DNA from: Nothophaeocryptopus gaeumannii
Taxonomy: Eukaryota; Ascomycota; Dothideomycetes; Mycosphaerellales; Mycosphaerellaceae
Length of the DNA stretch: 64,000 nt
Direction: 5' to 3'
Assembly (NCBI GenBank): GCA_031771865.1
Contig: JASISA010000003.1
Coordinates: forward strand, 558,001-622,000
Shown: positions 62,864 to 64,000 of the stretch, one piece after another
Position numbering within the stretch: the stretch's first letter is position 1
Layout: each line of letters opens with the position of its first letter
The notes under the pieces: generated by a model
Seen by the model: the letters and a program-made list of their open reading frames with translations, nothing else
What the model was told of the DNA's origin: nothing
The model's database searches: none
Translations under genes and position numbers: made by a program

Positions 62864-64000
62864 GATTCTGAGGCTGACTTGGGCAAGTTCGAGATGGAGA
62901 GGTTGCTTGGTGAGCGGGGAGCTTTTGTATTGTGATGCTTGAGCATGCCTGCCGTTCATGGTAGGCTCGGACTGGAAGCTGATCATGCCACTCAATGAAA
63001 TGATTCACAGCTTCTTTGGCATCCTCATCGCGAAAGCGAGAAACAGAAACTTCTCCTATGCTGTTTATCATCCTTACGCCAATTTCTAATGTGTCTGTCC
63101 CGACGGGCTCATCTTTGCTGATCTCGACCCAGCAGTGACTGTCTTGTTACACCAGCTTTGCGCAAAAAACCCTTGGCGAGTAGTGACTGTGCTGCAGGAC
63201 GTCTAACTGAGAGTGACATGGCTCTGCCACAAGGAAACATAACTCATTGTCCTTAAAGCCTTACAGATGACGGGAATCCCTTGTCAGGACATCAGGAGCA
63301 CAGCCAGAGAATCCTTATGCCCATACCGCCGCATGGACAACATGCTCAACGATCCAAGAACTACAGAGCACGTTGATCAAAGGTATCGTAGCTGAGGCAG
63401 CTGGCTACCCATGACGCAACAGCTCATAGGATTCGCAATATGCATCCGGGCATCTCTTGAACTGCATCGGCTGGACTTCAGCTAGCACATATCTTGAGAA
63501 GTCGAAGCAAAATAAGATACTCTTTTCAAGCCATGTAGAGATCTTCTGATAGTGCGAGAGTGCTTGCTCCTCGTAACAGCCCTGGTGCCATTTACATATA
63601 CCATATGCAGCTCGCCCATGCTCGTTCACATGCAGCCTGTAGTGGGCTCATCCGTCGCACGGGCCGTCAGAGAAAATCATAAATTGCTCCCGCTGGCCCA
63701 ATCGTGCTACCCACGGCCATCAAGCAGCATCTCTTAAGGTCCGCCTGGCGTTGACGCCTGAGTCCGCTCTCTCCGCCCTCACTGCGGCCGGATGTAATAT
63801 CGATCCAGTCCGCTGCTCTGCTTCCTGCCTAGTAGAGACTGACGGTGCAGCTCGAGTATCGCTCAGGTAGCAAGATCTGTTGGTCGTGGAAGTGAGAGAC
63901 ACTCTAACGTAATCGGTGGGGAAGCTGCGCAGGTGGGGAAGCTGTGCACGGATTTCCAACCCACCACCTTTCATCCATCACTACACACTCAAATATGGCC
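62864..64000. other. Right-end intergenic region
   Basis: 3' flank of the permease and 1 kb beyond. A 74-codon minus-strand frame at 63405-63629 has no recognisable features. No gene called. Confidence 0.45.

Noticed and set aside
63405..63629. 74-codon minus-strand frame at the right end
   Set aside because: Short, no homology recognised, and no splice partner seen within the window.
1..64000. tRNA, rRNA and secondary-metabolite core genes
   Set aside because: No convincing tRNA B-box with a cloverleaf, no rRNA, and no PKS, NRPS or terpene-synthase signature was found by reading.

Overview
The window is nuclear DNA of a filamentous ascomycete, most likely a dothideomycete (class-level guess). 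It has compact genes on both strands, mostly 48-120 bp introns with GT(A/G)NGT donors and CT(A/G)AC branch sites, fungal families (YPT1, KRE6/SKN1, GYP7, GH64, DUF3431, 2EXR) and a Tc1/mariner element carrying stop-making mutations. All exon joins were worked out by eye from splice signals and reading phase; none is backed by transcripts.

Layout. 0-14.5 kb is mostly core: the 3' part of alpha-tubulin, a WW-domain protein with a prion-like glycine/glutamine tail, Rab GTPase YPT1, a SUZ12-like Polycomb (VEFS-box) protein ending in a PHD-like finger, a 2EXR protein, a Nudix hydrolase and a zinc-independent alcohol dehydrogenase/quinone reductase. 15-20.4 kb holds an LCAT/lipase-like alpha/beta hydrolase and a nine-exon ACS-family MFS carrier with a 17-nt micro-exon. 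20.4-23.4 kb is gene-poor, with a degenerate direct repeat that looks like mutated transposon debris. 23.5-31.1 kb carries mitochondrial NADPH:adrenodoxin reductase (ARH1), a four-helix membrane protein and the Rab GAP GYP7.

31.5-40.3 kb is an accessory block of small orphan genes. Apart from a mariner-like transposon and one plus-strand gene at its right end, coding is on the minus strand. Four of the small proteins (near 32.9, 35.2, 36.2 and 38.5 kb) share a conserved 22-23 residue motif and form a diverging tandem family I do not recognise. The copy next to the transposon has an in-frame stop, and the transposon sits 9 bp from its TATA box. This is the most novel thing in the window. A His-rich orphan with a CaaX-type C-terminus lies among them.

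40.7-55 kb: a second 2EXR protein followed by a tandem duplication of its 3' end, the beta-glucan synthesis protein KRE6/SKN1, a methyltransferase with a myristoylation-type N-terminus, a RutA-like pyrimidine monooxygenase (a candidate for gene transfer), a DUF3431 membrane protein and a secreted GH64 beta-1,3-glucanase. 55-64 kb: weak gene remnants, an orphan 367-aa protein, a TauD/TfdA dioxygenase and a MUP-type amino-acid permease whose frame is broken by one missing base.

Functional links are modest: YPT1 and GYP7 act in Rab traffic, KRE6 and GH64 make and cut cell-wall beta-glucan, and TauD plus a methionine-type permease may reflect sulfur nutrition. No tRNA, rRNA, CRISPR array or secondary-metabolite core enzyme was seen.
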